Part shown: one piece after another, positions 25,138-33,002 of the stretch | Numbering within the stretch: position 1 is the stretch's first letter | Layout: each line of letters opens with the position of its first letter | DNA from: Acidobacteriota bacterium | GTDB lineage: Bacteria; Acidobacteriota; Thermoanaerobaculia; UBA5066 | Assembly (NCBI GenBank): GCA_008363385.1 | Contig: RHKY01000010.1 | Location: 1 to 64,000, forward strand | DNA: 64,000 bases | Reading direction: 5' to 3' | Translations under genes and position numbers: made by a program | Notes under the pieces: generated by a model | What the model was told of the DNA's origin: nothing | What the model saw: the letters and a program-made list of their open reading frames with translations, nothing else | Databases searched by the model: none

Positions 25138-26153
25138 GCCGGCTCCTCCCCGAGAGCGACTGGCGGGGTGGTCTCTGCGAACGCCGCCCGGACGTCGGCG
25201 GCGCGGTACGTCTCCTCCGTCCCGTCGGGTCGCGTCTTCCAGCGCCAGTGGACCCAGCGCCACTGCTCCGGGTCTTCGCGCACCCACCGCTCCCACGTGG
25301 CCGCCGCCCGCGCCGTCAGGTCCCTCACGTCCTCTGGCGTGGCGCGGCGGCCGGACGGCGGCTCGAACGACGCCAGCCGGAAGAGGAACGGGACCGGGCC
25401 GGGTCGCCTCACGGAGGCCGTCACGACGAGGGGGGCCCCGGTCATGGCGGAGAGGAGGGCCGGGGTCCGCGACGTCGAGGCGGGGCGACCGAAGAAGTCG
25501 ACGAAGAGCCCGCGGTAGCCGGCGTTCTCGTCCCCGAGGAAGAGGACGCTCCGGCCCGCCCGGAGCTCCGCGAGGGCCTCGCGGGCGGCGCCCCGCTTCT
25601 CGATCCCCCGCCCGCCGAAGGCCTCGCGCGCCCGGGCGACGAGGCGGTCGAGGAAGACGTTCTCGATCCGCCGGTAGACCGCCGCGCCGCCTCCCGCCAC
25701 GTGCGAGAGGACGAGGCCGTTGGCCTCCCAGGAGCCGAGGTGCCCCGTGACGACGACCTTCGGCCTCGGGTCGGAGAGGAGCCGCTCGGCCAGCGCGGGG
25801 TCCTCGATCGTGAAGAGGCGGACGGGGTCGCCGCCCCCGCGCGCGAGCCGGAAGAGCTGCGCCGCCTCGGCGATCGCCTCGCCGAGGCTCGCGACGCACC
25901 GCGCCGTCAGCCTCCGGGCACGCGAGGGCGTCATCGACTCCCCGTAGGCGCGCCGGAGGTTGAGGGCCGCGACGCGCCGCGCCGAGGGCCAGAAGAGGAG
26001 GAAGAGCCGCCCCGCGCCCCGCCCGAGCGCGCGGGAGAGGCGCCACGGGAGGTACGCCAGCGGGAGGAGGACGAGGAGGGCGAGGAGCGCCAGGATCGCG
26101 TCCGCGGCGATCCGGAGCGTACGAAACGCCGGGTTCGCCGCACCCTCTCTCAT
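25134..26153 (-). CDS. LpxL/HtrB-type lipid A acyltransferase
   Basis: A 339-residue protein, start ATG 26153 in an ATGA overlap with the upstream gene. An N-terminal membrane segment (ADAILALLALLVLLPLAYL) is followed by the lysophospholipid/lipid A acyltransferase core: RRVAALNLRRAYGE, the catalytic H138-x4-E143 in GHLGSWEANG, VYRRIENVFLDRLV, and GRSVLFLGDENAGYRGLFVDFFGRPASTS. This layout is that of LpxL/LpxM secondary acyltransferases, which add an acyl chain from acyl-ACP to the hydroxyl of an acyl group on lipid A at the inner membrane. Being next to a private ACP and ketosynthase set suggests it is the transfer step for the special chain made by the operon, comparable to rhizobial LpxXL. 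Acceptor specificity is inferred. Confidence 0.85.
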   Translation of the reverse strand: MREGAANPAFRTLRIAADAILALLALLVLLPLAYLPWRLSRALGRGAGRLFLLFWPSARRVAALNLRRAYGESMTPSRARRLTARCVASLGEAIAEAAQLFRLARGGGDPVRLFTIEDPALAERLLSDPRPKVVVTGHLGSWEANGLVLSHVAGGGAAVYRRIENVFLDRLVARAREAFGGRGIEKRGAAREALAELRAGRSVLFLGDENAGYRGLFVDFFGRPASTSRTPALLSAMTGAPLVVTASVRRPGPVPFLFRLASFEPPSGRRATPEDVRDLTARAAATWERWVREDPEQWRWVHWRWKTRPDGTEETYRAADVRAAFAETTPPVALGEEPA

Positions 26154-26947
26154 CGCGCCGGGCGCGCGCGGAGCGCGAGGAGGGCCGAGGCGAGGAGGAA
26201 CGTCATCGTGAGGGACCCGAGGGCCTTCACCAGACTCTGCCACGGCTCGACGAGGAAGGGGTGGAGGAAGACGTTGAGGACGACGAGGAGGCCGGAGAGG
26301 AGGGTCGCCCCGGCCGCGAGGTCGGCCAGGAAGCCCGCCTCCTCCCGGCGGCGCCAGAGGAGCGCGCCGGCGAGGAGGAGGCCCGCCACCGCGACGACCC
26401 AGAGCGCGCCGTACGAGGCGAGCCAGCGGTAGAGGAGTGACCGGCCGGGAAGGACCCGCTCCGGCAGCCGGAAGAGCCACGGGCGGAAAGTGTCGAGGGC
26501 GTACGCCGCCAGGCCGATCCCGGTGACGGCGAGACAGAGGCGCCCGGCCGGCTTGCCGGGACGAAGGCAGGCCAGCAGGAGCAGGAGCCCCGCGGCCGCG
26601 AGGCCCTTGGCCGCGCCCCAGGCTGCCGGGACGGGCCCGTCCGCGAGCCCCCACGCGGGGTCGGAGGCGCGGAGGACGAAGAGGGCGAGGAGGAGGGCGT
26701 CGGCCGCGAGGAGGGGCGCCACGGCGCGGTCCGAGAGGGCGCGGGCGGCGAGCGCGGCCAGGGGCGTCGAGCCGGGACGGCGCGAGAGGGCGGCGACGAC
26801 GAGCGCCTGGAAGGCAGGGACCGCGACGACCGCGGCGAACGCCTCGAACCTCAGGTCCACGTGCCGGAAGAGGAGGAACGAGAGACCGGCCGACCCGGCG
26901 AGAGCCGCCGGGAAGAGGAGGAGGTAGAGCCCGACGACGCGCCTCAC
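26150..26947 (-). CDS. multi-pass membrane protein of unknown function in the lipid operon
   Basis: A 265-residue protein starting at a GTG (26947) within a GTGA overlap and ending in an ATGA overlap, so it is embedded in the operon. It consists almost wholly of hydrophobic helices, about eight (for example VVGLYLLLFPAALAGSAGLSFLLF, PLLAADALLLALFVL, LASYGALWVVAVAGLLLAGALLW, MTFLLASALLAL). No conserved acidic or histidine catalytic cluster stands out, and I do not recognise the family. Position suggests a role in handling, flipping or modifying the operon's lipid product, but nothing in the sequence proves this. Confidence 0.75.
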   Translation of the reverse strand: MRRVVGLYLLLFPAALAGSAGLSFLLFRHVDLRFEAFAAVVAVPAFQALVVAALSRRPGSTPLAALAARALSDRAVAPLLAADALLLALFVLRASDPAWGLADGPVPAAWGAAKGLAAAGLLLLLACLRPGKPAGRLCLAVTGIGLAAYALDTFRPWLFRLPERVLPGRSLLYRWLASYGALWVVAVAGLLLAGALLWRRREEAGFLADLAAGATLLSGLLVVLNVFLHPFLVEPWQSLVKALGSLTMTFLLASALLALRARPAR

Positions 26948-27645
26948 GCCGGGGACTCCTCCCGGAGGGCGGAGAGGAAGGGCGAGGGGCGGTGCTCGCC
27001 GCGGAGGAGGCCCTCCGCCCGCTCCCGCGCCACGGCGAGCTTCCGCGTCAGCTCGGCGGTGGCCGCGTCGAGGGCCGCGCGCGCGGGTACCCCCTCCGCG
27101 GGAGGGGCGATCGGGGCCTCCAACGCGATCGCCACAGTGGAGAACGGCAGCGGCAGGTGGAGGCGGGACCAGCTCTTCTCGAAGACCCACGCGCGCGTGG
27201 CCGCGACGCCGAGCGCCCGGACGGGCCGTCCCGTCCGCCAGCCGAGGAGGATCGCGCCTCCCTTCGCCACGCCGCGCGGGCCGAGCGGCCCGTCCACGAC
27301 GATCGCGGCGGGGCCTTCGGCCTCGCCGAGGAGCTCGCGGAGCGCGCGCTCGCCGCCACGCCGCGTCGACCCGCGGACGACCCGGGCGCCCAGGCGCGAG
27401 GCGAGGCCCGTCGCCCAGTCGCCGTCCCTCCCCCGCGCGATCAGGACCGTCATCCGGGCCCTCCCCAGGAACCCCGCGAGCGCGAGCGCGTCCCCCTCGG
27501 AGAGCGCGAAGACCTCCCCGCCGAAGGGGTAGCTCGCAGGCGCGACCTCCGTCCCGTCGGCCAGGAGCGCCCGCAGGCGGAGCGTGCCGTGGTGCGCGCG
27601 GAGGAGCGAAGAGCCGAGGGCGAGGAGGGGAGAGGGGACCCTCAC
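26944..27645 (-). CDS. DUF374-family putative acyltransferase
   Basis: A 233-residue protein read from a GTG at 27645 that overlaps the ketosynthase stop (GTGA). It matches DUF374, a lysophospholipid-acyltransferase-like family often encoded beside Kdo/lipid A genes: SRxGDW-type motif in ARGRDGDWATGLASRLGARVVRGSTRRGG, IVVDGPLGPRGVAKGGAILLGWRTGRPVRAL and SWSRLHLPLPFSTVAIALE. The DGPxGPR block corresponds to the substrate-binding region of these acyltransferases. The family's usual N-terminal His-x4-Asp motif is not obvious here, so activity should not be assumed. Likely acts at the inner membrane on lipid A or its acyl groups. Confidence 0.82.
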   Translation of the reverse strand: MRVPSPLLALGSSLLRAHHGTLRLRALLADGTEVAPASYPFGGEVFALSEGDALALAGFLGRARMTVLIARGRDGDWATGLASRLGARVVRGSTRRGGERALRELLGEAEGPAAIVVDGPLGPRGVAKGGAILLGWRTGRPVRALGVAATRAWVFEKSWSRLHLPLPFSTVAIALEAPIAPPAEGVPARAALDAATAELTRKLAVARERAEGLLRGEHRPSPFLSALREESPA

Positions 27646-28952
27646 CCGTCGTCCCGCGAGAGGAGGAGGGCCGCCGTCTGCCCGCCGAACGCGAAGGAGT
27701 TCGAGAGCGCGACGTCGAACCGGGCTCGCCGCGCGGCGTTCGGCACGGTGTCGAGCGGGCAGGCCGGGTCTGGCGTCTCCTGGTTGAGGGTCGGCGGGAT
27801 CACCTGCTCCTCGAGCGAGAGGACCGTGGCGATCGCCTCGACCGACCCGGCGGCGACCGTCAGGTGGCCGAGCATCGACTTCGTCGAGGAGACGGGCACC
27901 GAGGGGAGACGCTCGCCGAGGAGCTTGGCGAGCGCGAGCGCCTCGACGCGGTCCCCCTCGCGGGTCGAGGTGCCGTGGGCGTTCACGTACCCGACCGACT
28001 CAGGGGAGAGGCCGGCGTCGCCCAGCGCCCGCCGCATCGCCAGGAGCGCCCCGGTCCCCTCGGGGTGCGGGTCGGTCGCGCGCCAGGCGTCGCACGCCCC
28101 GCCGAAGCCGAGGACCTCGGCCCGGATCCGCGCGCCGCGCCTCAGGGCCCGCTCGCGCTCCTCCAGGACGAGGACGCCCGCCCCCTCGCCGATCACGAAG
28201 CCGTCCCGGTCGAGGTCGAACGGGCGGCTGGCGCGAGCGGGCTCGTCGTTCCGGCGGGAGAGCGCGCCGAGGAGGCAGAAGGAGGCGAGCCCCATCGGGT
28301 AGAGCTCCGAGTCCGACGCGCCCGCCAGGACGGCGTCGCACCGGCCGGTGCGGATCCAGCGGGCCGCGTCGCCCAGCGCCTGCGTCCCCCCGGCGCAGGC
28401 CGTCATCACGCTCGAGACGGGGCCGAGGAGGCCGAGGTCCCGCGCGACCCTTGCCGGGACCGACCCCGGAGTCCGCCGCTCGGCCGCGAGCGGCTCCACC
28501 GACGCCAGGAGCTCCCGGCCGAAGACGGCCCCGTCGAACGGGGCCGAGCGCGACGCCCGCGAGGCCGATACGGGTCCGAACACCTCGGCGTGCCCGTACG
28601 TCCCGAGCCCCGTCGCGACGACGACACCGGTCCGTTCCCGGGATCCCGGGTCGAGCGGGAGGGCGGCGTCCTCGACGGCCGAGAGCGTGGCCGCCATCGC
28701 CCACTGCGCGATCCGTCCCCGGTCCCGCCAGGTGGGCCAGAAGCGGCCGAGCGCGCCCTCCTCGTCGAACCCGGTGACCTCGCCCGCGATCCGGCTCGGG
28801 AACGCCGAGGCGTCGAAGCGGGAGATCGTCCGGACGCACGAGCGGCCGGCGGAGAGCGTCGACCAGAAGTCGCCGAGCGTCGTCCCGGCCGCCGAGACGA
28901 CCCCCATCCCCGTGACGACGACGCGCCGCCGCGATGGGGCCGCGGGCGTCAC
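27642..28952 (-). CDS. beta-ketoacyl-ACP synthase (active KS, FabF-like)
   Basis: A 436-residue condensing enzyme from a GTG at 28952 overlapping the ACP stop (GTGA). The full catalytic triad is present: Cys186 in VMTACAGGT, His326 in VNAHGTST and His363 in MLGHLTVAAGS. The rest of the thiolase fold is intact (VVVTGMGVVSAAG at the N-terminus, PFDLDRDGFVIGEGAGVLVLEE, NSFAFGGQ at the C-terminus). It should condense malonyl-ACP with an acyl-ACP. Its partner two genes upstream is a ketosynthase that has lost the Cys and one His, so the two probably form a KS/chain-length-factor heterodimer. This resembles type II PKS or aryl polyene systems and the paired FabF genes of rhizobial very-long-chain clusters. 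Confidence 0.9.
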   Translation of the reverse strand: MTPAAPSRRRVVVTGMGVVSAAGTTLGDFWSTLSAGRSCVRTISRFDASAFPSRIAGEVTGFDEEGALGRFWPTWRDRGRIAQWAMAATLSAVEDAALPLDPGSRERTGVVVATGLGTYGHAEVFGPVSASRASRSAPFDGAVFGRELLASVEPLAAERRTPGSVPARVARDLGLLGPVSSVMTACAGGTQALGDAARWIRTGRCDAVLAGASDSELYPMGLASFCLLGALSRRNDEPARASRPFDLDRDGFVIGEGAGVLVLEERERALRRGARIRAEVLGFGGACDAWRATDPHPEGTGALLAMRRALGDAGLSPESVGYVNAHGTSTREGDRVEALALAKLLGERLPSVPVSSTKSMLGHLTVAAGSVEAIATVLSLEEQVIPPTLNQETPDPACPLDTVPNAARRARFDVALSNSFAFGGQTAALLLSRDDG

Positions 28953-29362
28953 GAAGCGCAGTTCTCCGGCGCCGGGGGCTCCGCGGGCGCCCCGCCGAGC
29001 CTCCGCTCGAGGTAGTCGACGATCGTCGTGACGGTGATGAGCCGCGCGAGGTCCCTCTTGCCGGGGTTCGCCGGGAAGCGGTCCCACCGGAAGCCGGGCA
29101 TCCGCTCGCGCAGGCGGGCCAGGCCCGCGGCCATCTCCTCGGGGCCGGCCGCGGCCAGGTCGGCCGAGCCCCTCCAGATCTCCTCCTCGGGGATCTTCAG
29201 GTCGAACGCCCCCTCCAGCCGGAAGACGATGTCCAGGAAGTCGATCGACTCGGCGCCCAGGTCGTCGACGAGCGAGGAGTCGGGACGAACCTCCCCGGCC
29301 TTCCGGTCGAGGGCGTCGGCGACGATCCCCACGACCGTCTCCTGGATTCGCGTCCGGTCCAT
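28949..29362 (-). CDS. acyl carrier protein, AcpXL-like, with long C-terminal extension
   Basis: A 137-residue carrier protein, clearly longer than the usual ~80 residues. The phosphopantetheine site is Ser39 in DDLGAESIDFLDIVFRLE. The DFLDIVF...F-x-I/L-KIP pattern is that of AcpXL, the special ACP that carries very-long-chain hydroxy fatty acids for rhizobial lipid A, rather than of AcpP (DSLD(T/V)VEL). After the first ~60 residues comes a ~75-residue segment (RGSADLAAAGPEEMAAGLARLRERMPGFRWDRFPANPGKRDL...) with a late TVTTIVDYLERRL helix, so the chain may contain an insertion before its last helix. It lies between the two ketosynthase genes, 0-4 bases from each. Confidence 0.88.
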   Translation of the reverse strand: MDRTRIQETVVGIVADALDRKAGEVRPDSSLVDDLGAESIDFLDIVFRLEGAFDLKIPEEEIWRGSADLAAAGPEEMAAGLARLRERMPGFRWDRFPANPGKRDLARLITVTTIVDYLERRLGGAPAEPPAPENCAS

Positions 29363-30523
29363 TCAGCTCCTCCCGGCCGCAGGCTCCTCGCGGCGGAGGA
29401 CGAGCGCGGCGGCCTGCCCGGCGAGGCCGAGCGAGGCGACGAGGATAACGGCGCCCGGCGGAGCGAGCCCCGAGAGGAGGAGCGCGGCCGCCGTGGGGCC
29501 CGACGCCGCGAGCGAGTGGCCGAGCGACGGAGCCAGGTCGAGGACCGTGGGCGGGCCTCCCCCGAGAGCCTCGCGGAGCGCCGAGTCGAGCGCGGGGCGC
29601 TCTCCCGCGGGGCGGAGCGCGTCGAGGGCGGCGGCTCCGACCGACGACGCCGCGACCCCGGCGTCCTGGAGCGCCCCGCGGACCGCCCGGCGCAGGGCGC
29701 CCTCCGGCGCCTCCTCGCCGGCGGGGCTCGACGTGGCGAACCCCAGCACCTCGCCGAGGAGGCGCGCCCCGCGCGACAGCGCCCGCTCGCGCTCCTCCAG
29801 GACGAGGACCGCGGCCCCCTCGCCGGGGAGGAGGCGCGCCCCGGCGGCGTCTTCCGCGAAGAGCCCGGCCGCTTCGAAGTCGGTCCAGGCCACCGGCTGG
29901 AGCGACGTGTCGGCCCCGCCCGAGAGGAGCGCGTCCGCCTCGCCCGTCCCGATCCACGAGGCCCCCTCGCCCACGGCCGAGAGGCCGGCCGCGGCGTCGG
30001 TCATGACGGTGCTGTTCGGCCCGCGCGCGCCGAGCTGGATGCCGACGTGCGCGCTGGCCAGGTTCGGCAGGACGACGAGGAGCCAGAGCGGGTTCAGCCC
30101 GGAGAGGACGCGCTCGGCGAAGAACGGGACGTCGCCGGCCGCGAGCCGGTCCTCGTCGGGCGCGAGCGCCCGGGAGAGGTCCTCGACGAGGAGGTCCGAC
30201 CCGGAGGTCCCGAGGACGACCCCGAGCTCCTCGAGCGCCCCCTCCCCGCGGGGCAGACCCGCGTCGGCCACGGCCATCGCGCAGGCGGCCACGCCCAGGC
30301 GCGTCCGGCGGTCGGTCAGCTTGAGGGCCTTGGGCTGCTCGAAGTAGGGCCGCGCGTCGAAGCCGCGGACCTCGCCCGCCTCGTGGACGGAGAAGGGCGC
30401 CGTGTCGAGGAGGGTCGGAGGGGCGAGCGCGCGCTCCCCTCGCCCGAGCGCCGCGAGCGTCGCGGCCGCGTCCCCGGCCGGGGTCAGGAGGCCCACGCCG
30501 GTGACCGCCGCCCGGCGCTTCAA
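29363..30523 (-). CDS. ketosynthase homologue lacking the catalytic cysteine (chain-length-factor-like)
   Basis: A 386-residue protein from a TTG at 30523 (TTGA overlap with lpxD, GGGGAGGG upstream). It keeps the ketosynthase fold (RRAAVTGVGLLTPAG, GPNSTVMTD, LLPGEGAAVLVLEERERAL, SLGHSLAASG), but the active-site cysteine position is Ala177 (TDAAAG instead of TACAxG), and the HGTxT motif is replaced by DALRPA, losing that His (Leu303). Only His336 remains. It cannot catalyse condensation by the normal mechanism and is probably the KS-beta partner of the active KS two genes downstream. In type II PKS and aryl polyene systems such partners help set chain length. The stop abuts the ACP gene directly. 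Confidence 0.86.
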   Translation of the reverse strand: MKRRAAVTGVGLLTPAGDAAATLAALGRGERALAPPTLLDTAPFSVHEAGEVRGFDARPYFEQPKALKLTDRRTRLGVAACAMAVADAGLPRGEGALEELGVVLGTSGSDLLVEDLSRALAPDEDRLAAGDVPFFAERVLSGLNPLWLLVVLPNLASAHVGIQLGARGPNSTVMTDAAAGLSAVGEGASWIGTGEADALLSGGADTSLQPVAWTDFEAAGLFAEDAAGARLLPGEGAAVLVLEERERALSRGARLLGEVLGFATSSPAGEEAPEGALRRAVRGALQDAGVAASSVGAAALDALRPAGERPALDSALREALGGGPPTVLDLAPSLGHSLAASGPTAAALLLSGLAPPGAVILVASLGLAGQAAALVLRREEPAAGRS

Positions 30524-31581
30524 CCCTCCCCCTTTGCGCCTCCGGCGAGCCGGGCCAGCTCCTCCTCCAGCTGCCGGCAGCGCTCCGAGAGCCGCCTGAG
30601 CTCCCGGCGCATCTCGGGGAGGTGGCGTATGGCCAGCAAGGCGCGGCCCGCCTGCTCGCGCGGGAGCGGAGGCGTCCCGAGCCAGACGCCCGGAGAGAGG
30701 TCGTGGGGCACGCCCGACTGGGCGCCGACGACGACGCCGTCGGCGAGCGTGACGTGGTCGGAGATCCCGGCCTGCCCAGCCAGGACGACGAACCGCCCGA
30801 GCGTGACGCTCCCCGAGAGGCCGGACTGCCCGATCAGGCAGCAGTGCTCGCCGACCTGGCAGTTGTGCCCCACCTGGACGAGGTTGTCGATCTTCGTCCC
30901 GCTCCCGATCCGCGTCGTGCCGATCGTGGCCCGGTCGATCGCGGAGCCCGCGCCGATCTCGACGTCGTCCCCGACCTCGACGTTCCCCACCTGCGGCACC
31001 TTCACCTGGACGCCCCGCTCGTCGCGCTCGTACCCGAAGCCGTCCGACCCGACGACGGCCCCGGCGTGGATCCTGGCCCTCTTGCCGATCCGCGTCCCCG
31101 GGTAGAGGACGACGTTCGGGAAGAGGACCGAGTCCTCGCCGACGACGACGCCTTCCCCGACGAAGACGCCGGGCCAGAGCTGGCAACGGTCCCCGAGGAC
31201 GGCGCCGGCCTCCACGACGGCGTGGTCTCCAACGGCGACGTCCGCGCCGAGGACGGCGTCCTTCGACACGGAGGCCGACGGGGAGACGCCCGCTGGCCGC
31301 ACGGGCTCGGGGTGCAGGAGGCCGAGGAGGGCGACGAGCGCCCGCTTCGGGTGGGCGACGCGGATCGCGGGCTTGCCCTGCGGCTCGACGCCCGGCCCCA
31401 CGACGACGGCACCGGCTCCGAGCGAGCCGATCCGCTTCTCGAACCGGCGGTCGATGACGACGGCGACCGACCCCTCCGCCGCCTCCTCGACCTCCGCGAC
31501 GCGCGAGACCCGGACCGAGCCGTCCCCGAGGAGCTCCCCTCCGAGGCGGCGGGCGATCTCGTCGAGCGTGAAGGACGGCAT
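30520..31581 (-). CDS. lpxD: UDP-3-O-acylglucosamine N-acyltransferase LpxD
   Basis: A 353-residue protein whose ATG shares one base with the lpxB stop (TGATG). It has the LpxD layout: an N-terminal uridine-binding domain (residues ~1-100, FTLDEIARRLGGELLG), a long left-handed hexapeptide beta-helix (GADVAVGDHAVVEAGAVLGD, SGTRIGKRARIHAGAVVGSDGFGY, IGAGSAIDRATIGTTRIGSGTKIDNLVQVGHNCQVGEHC) and a C-terminal helical coiled coil. The catalytic histidine is in VGHNCQVGEHC. It transfers 3-hydroxyacyl from ACP to UDP-3-O-acyl-glucosamine, the third step of lipid A synthesis. Unusually it lies outside the common fabZ-lpxA context and inside an operon with its own chain elongation enzymes. Confidence 0.94.
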   Translation of the reverse strand: MPSFTLDEIARRLGGELLGDGSVRVSRVAEVEEAAEGSVAVVIDRRFEKRIGSLGAGAVVVGPGVEPQGKPAIRVAHPKRALVALLGLLHPEPVRPAGVSPSASVSKDAVLGADVAVGDHAVVEAGAVLGDRCQLWPGVFVGEGVVVGEDSVLFPNVVLYPGTRIGKRARIHAGAVVGSDGFGYERDERGVQVKVPQVGNVEVGDDVEIGAGSAIDRATIGTTRIGSGTKIDNLVQVGHNCQVGEHCCLIGQSGLSGSVTLGRFVVLAGQAGISDHVTLADGVVVGAQSGVPHDLSPGVWLGTPPLPREQAGRALLAIRHLPEMRRELRRLSERCRQLEEELARLAGGAKGEG

Positions 31582-32810
31582 CAGCGCCCCCCGGGCGCCG
31601 CGCTGGGCGCCTCGCCCTGCCTCACCGGCGCCCCGGCGTGGGCCGGGGCCCACGTCTCCGGCGCGGTCGCGAGCGCGAGGACGGCGTCGGCCGCCCGCGC
31701 CACCGAGCCGCCGCCCGCGACGCGGCGGGCGACCTCGGCCAGCGCGGCCTCCATCTCGCGGAGCCGCTCCGGCGAGCCGAGGAGAGCCTCCGCCTCGGCG
31801 GCGATCGCCTCCGCCGTGACGCGCCCCTGGATCAGCTCGGGGACCGCGTGCCGGCCGAGGACGAGGTTCGGAAGGCCGACGGTCTCCGAGTCCATCAGCC
31901 GCAGCGCGATGGCCGACCGGACGACGCCGATCGTCAGCTTCGAGACGCGGTAGGCGATCACCATCGGCACGCCGATCAGGGCGGCCTCGAGCGAGGCCGT
32001 CCCGGAGGCGAGGAGGAGGAGGTCGGAGGCGCGCATCGCCGCGTGGCTGTCGTCTCCCAGCGTCAGGACGGGCGTCAGGCCGAGCGAGCCGGCCTGCGCG
32101 ACGATCGTCTCCCGGAACGACTCCTCGGCCACCGGCAGGACGAACCTGAGCGACGGGTCCCGCCGCGAGAGGATCGCGGCGGCGCCGAGGAGGGCGGGGA
32201 GGAGCGTCCGCAGCTCCTGCACCCGGCTCCCCGGCAGGACGCCCACGACCCGCGCCCCGGGCGGGAGGCCGAGGCCCGCGCGGGCCCCCGCGCGCTCCTC
32301 CGGCGTGACGCGCGACAGGGCCTCGCCGAGGTAGTGGCCGACGAAGACCGCCTTCGCCCCGGCGCGCTGGTAGACGGTCAGCTCGTCGGGGAAGCAGCAG
32401 AGGACGGCGTCGAAGCTCCTCCGGAAGACGCGCGCCAGCGAGCGCCAGATCCAGACCTGCGGCGGGAAGTACGAGACGGTCGTCACGCCCCGCCTCTTCA
32501 GCCACCGACCGAGGAGGACGTTGAAGACGTCGTTGCCGATCAGGACCGCCACGTCGGGCGGCTCCCGCCGGACGCGGCGGCGCAGCTCGGCGAAGGCCCG
32601 CAGCAGCCCGGGAGCCGTCCGGAACGACTCGCTGACGCCGACGGTCCCGAGGTGGTTCGTCGACGCCAGGAGCTCGACGCCCGCGGCGGCCATCCGCGAC
32701 CCGCCGATCCCGAAGAGCGCGGCGTCCGGCTGGCGGCGCAGGACCTCCGCGCACAGGCGGGCGCCGGCCACGTCCCCCGAGACCTCGCCGGCCGAGACGA
32801 GGACCCTCAC
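31581..32810 (-). CDS. lpxB: lipid A disaccharide synthase LpxB
   Basis: A 409-residue glycosyltransferase (family GT19). Signature motifs: VSAGEVSGDVAGARL at the N-terminus, FGIGGSRMAAAGVELL, YFPPQVWIWRSLAR, PGSRVQELRTLLP, LLASGTASLEAALIGVPMVIAYR and LPNLVLG...PELIQG. It joins UDP-2,3-diacylglucosamine and lipid X into the tetraacyl disaccharide 1-phosphate on the inner membrane face. It is slightly longer than the usual ~380 residues because of an Ala/Pro-rich tail. Four bases overlap the small membrane-protein gene upstream and one base overlaps lpxD downstream, showing tight co-translation. Confidence 0.95.
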   Translation of the reverse strand: MRVLVSAGEVSGDVAGARLCAEVLRRQPDAALFGIGGSRMAAAGVELLASTNHLGTVGVSESFRTAPGLLRAFAELRRRVRREPPDVAVLIGNDVFNVLLGRWLKRRGVTTVSYFPPQVWIWRSLARVFRRSFDAVLCCFPDELTVYQRAGAKAVFVGHYLGEALSRVTPEERAGARAGLGLPPGARVVGVLPGSRVQELRTLLPALLGAAAILSRRDPSLRFVLPVAEESFRETIVAQAGSLGLTPVLTLGDDSHAAMRASDLLLLASGTASLEAALIGVPMVIAYRVSKLTIGVVRSAIALRLMDSETVGLPNLVLGRHAVPELIQGRVTAEAIAAEAEALLGSPERLREMEAALAEVARRVAGGGSVARAADAVLALATAPETWAPAHAGAPVRQGEAPSAAPGGR

Positions 32811-33001
32811 GCCGCCTCCCGTCGCCGCGCCCGGAGGAGGAGCGGAGTCAGCGCGGCGAGCTGCACGAGCGGGACCGCCACGAGGTGGACGGCGACCTCG
32901 CGGCCGGCGACGACCCGGCCGTTGACGAGGACCGAGAGGGCGAGCCGCCCGACGAGGTACGAGCTGGCCAGGACGAAGAGGAGCGCCGCGACCCGTCGCA
33001 C
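32807..33001 (-). CDS. 64-residue two-helix membrane protein in the lipid A operon
   Basis: Starts at an ATG (33001) one base downstream of the FabZ-like stop and overlaps the lpxB start by four bases, so the spacing is that of a real operon member. The 64 residues form two hydrophobic helices (VAALLFVLASSYLVGRLALSVLV and AVHLVAVPLVQLAALTPLLLRA) joined by a short basic loop (NGRVVAGREV), ending in RARRREAA. No family recognised. It may anchor or stabilise an enzyme of the pathway at the inner membrane, an inference from position only. Confidence 0.62.
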   Translation of the reverse strand: MRRVAALLFVLASSYLVGRLALSVLVNGRVVAGREVAVHLVAVPLVQLAALTPLLLRARRREAA

Positions 33002-33002
33002 C

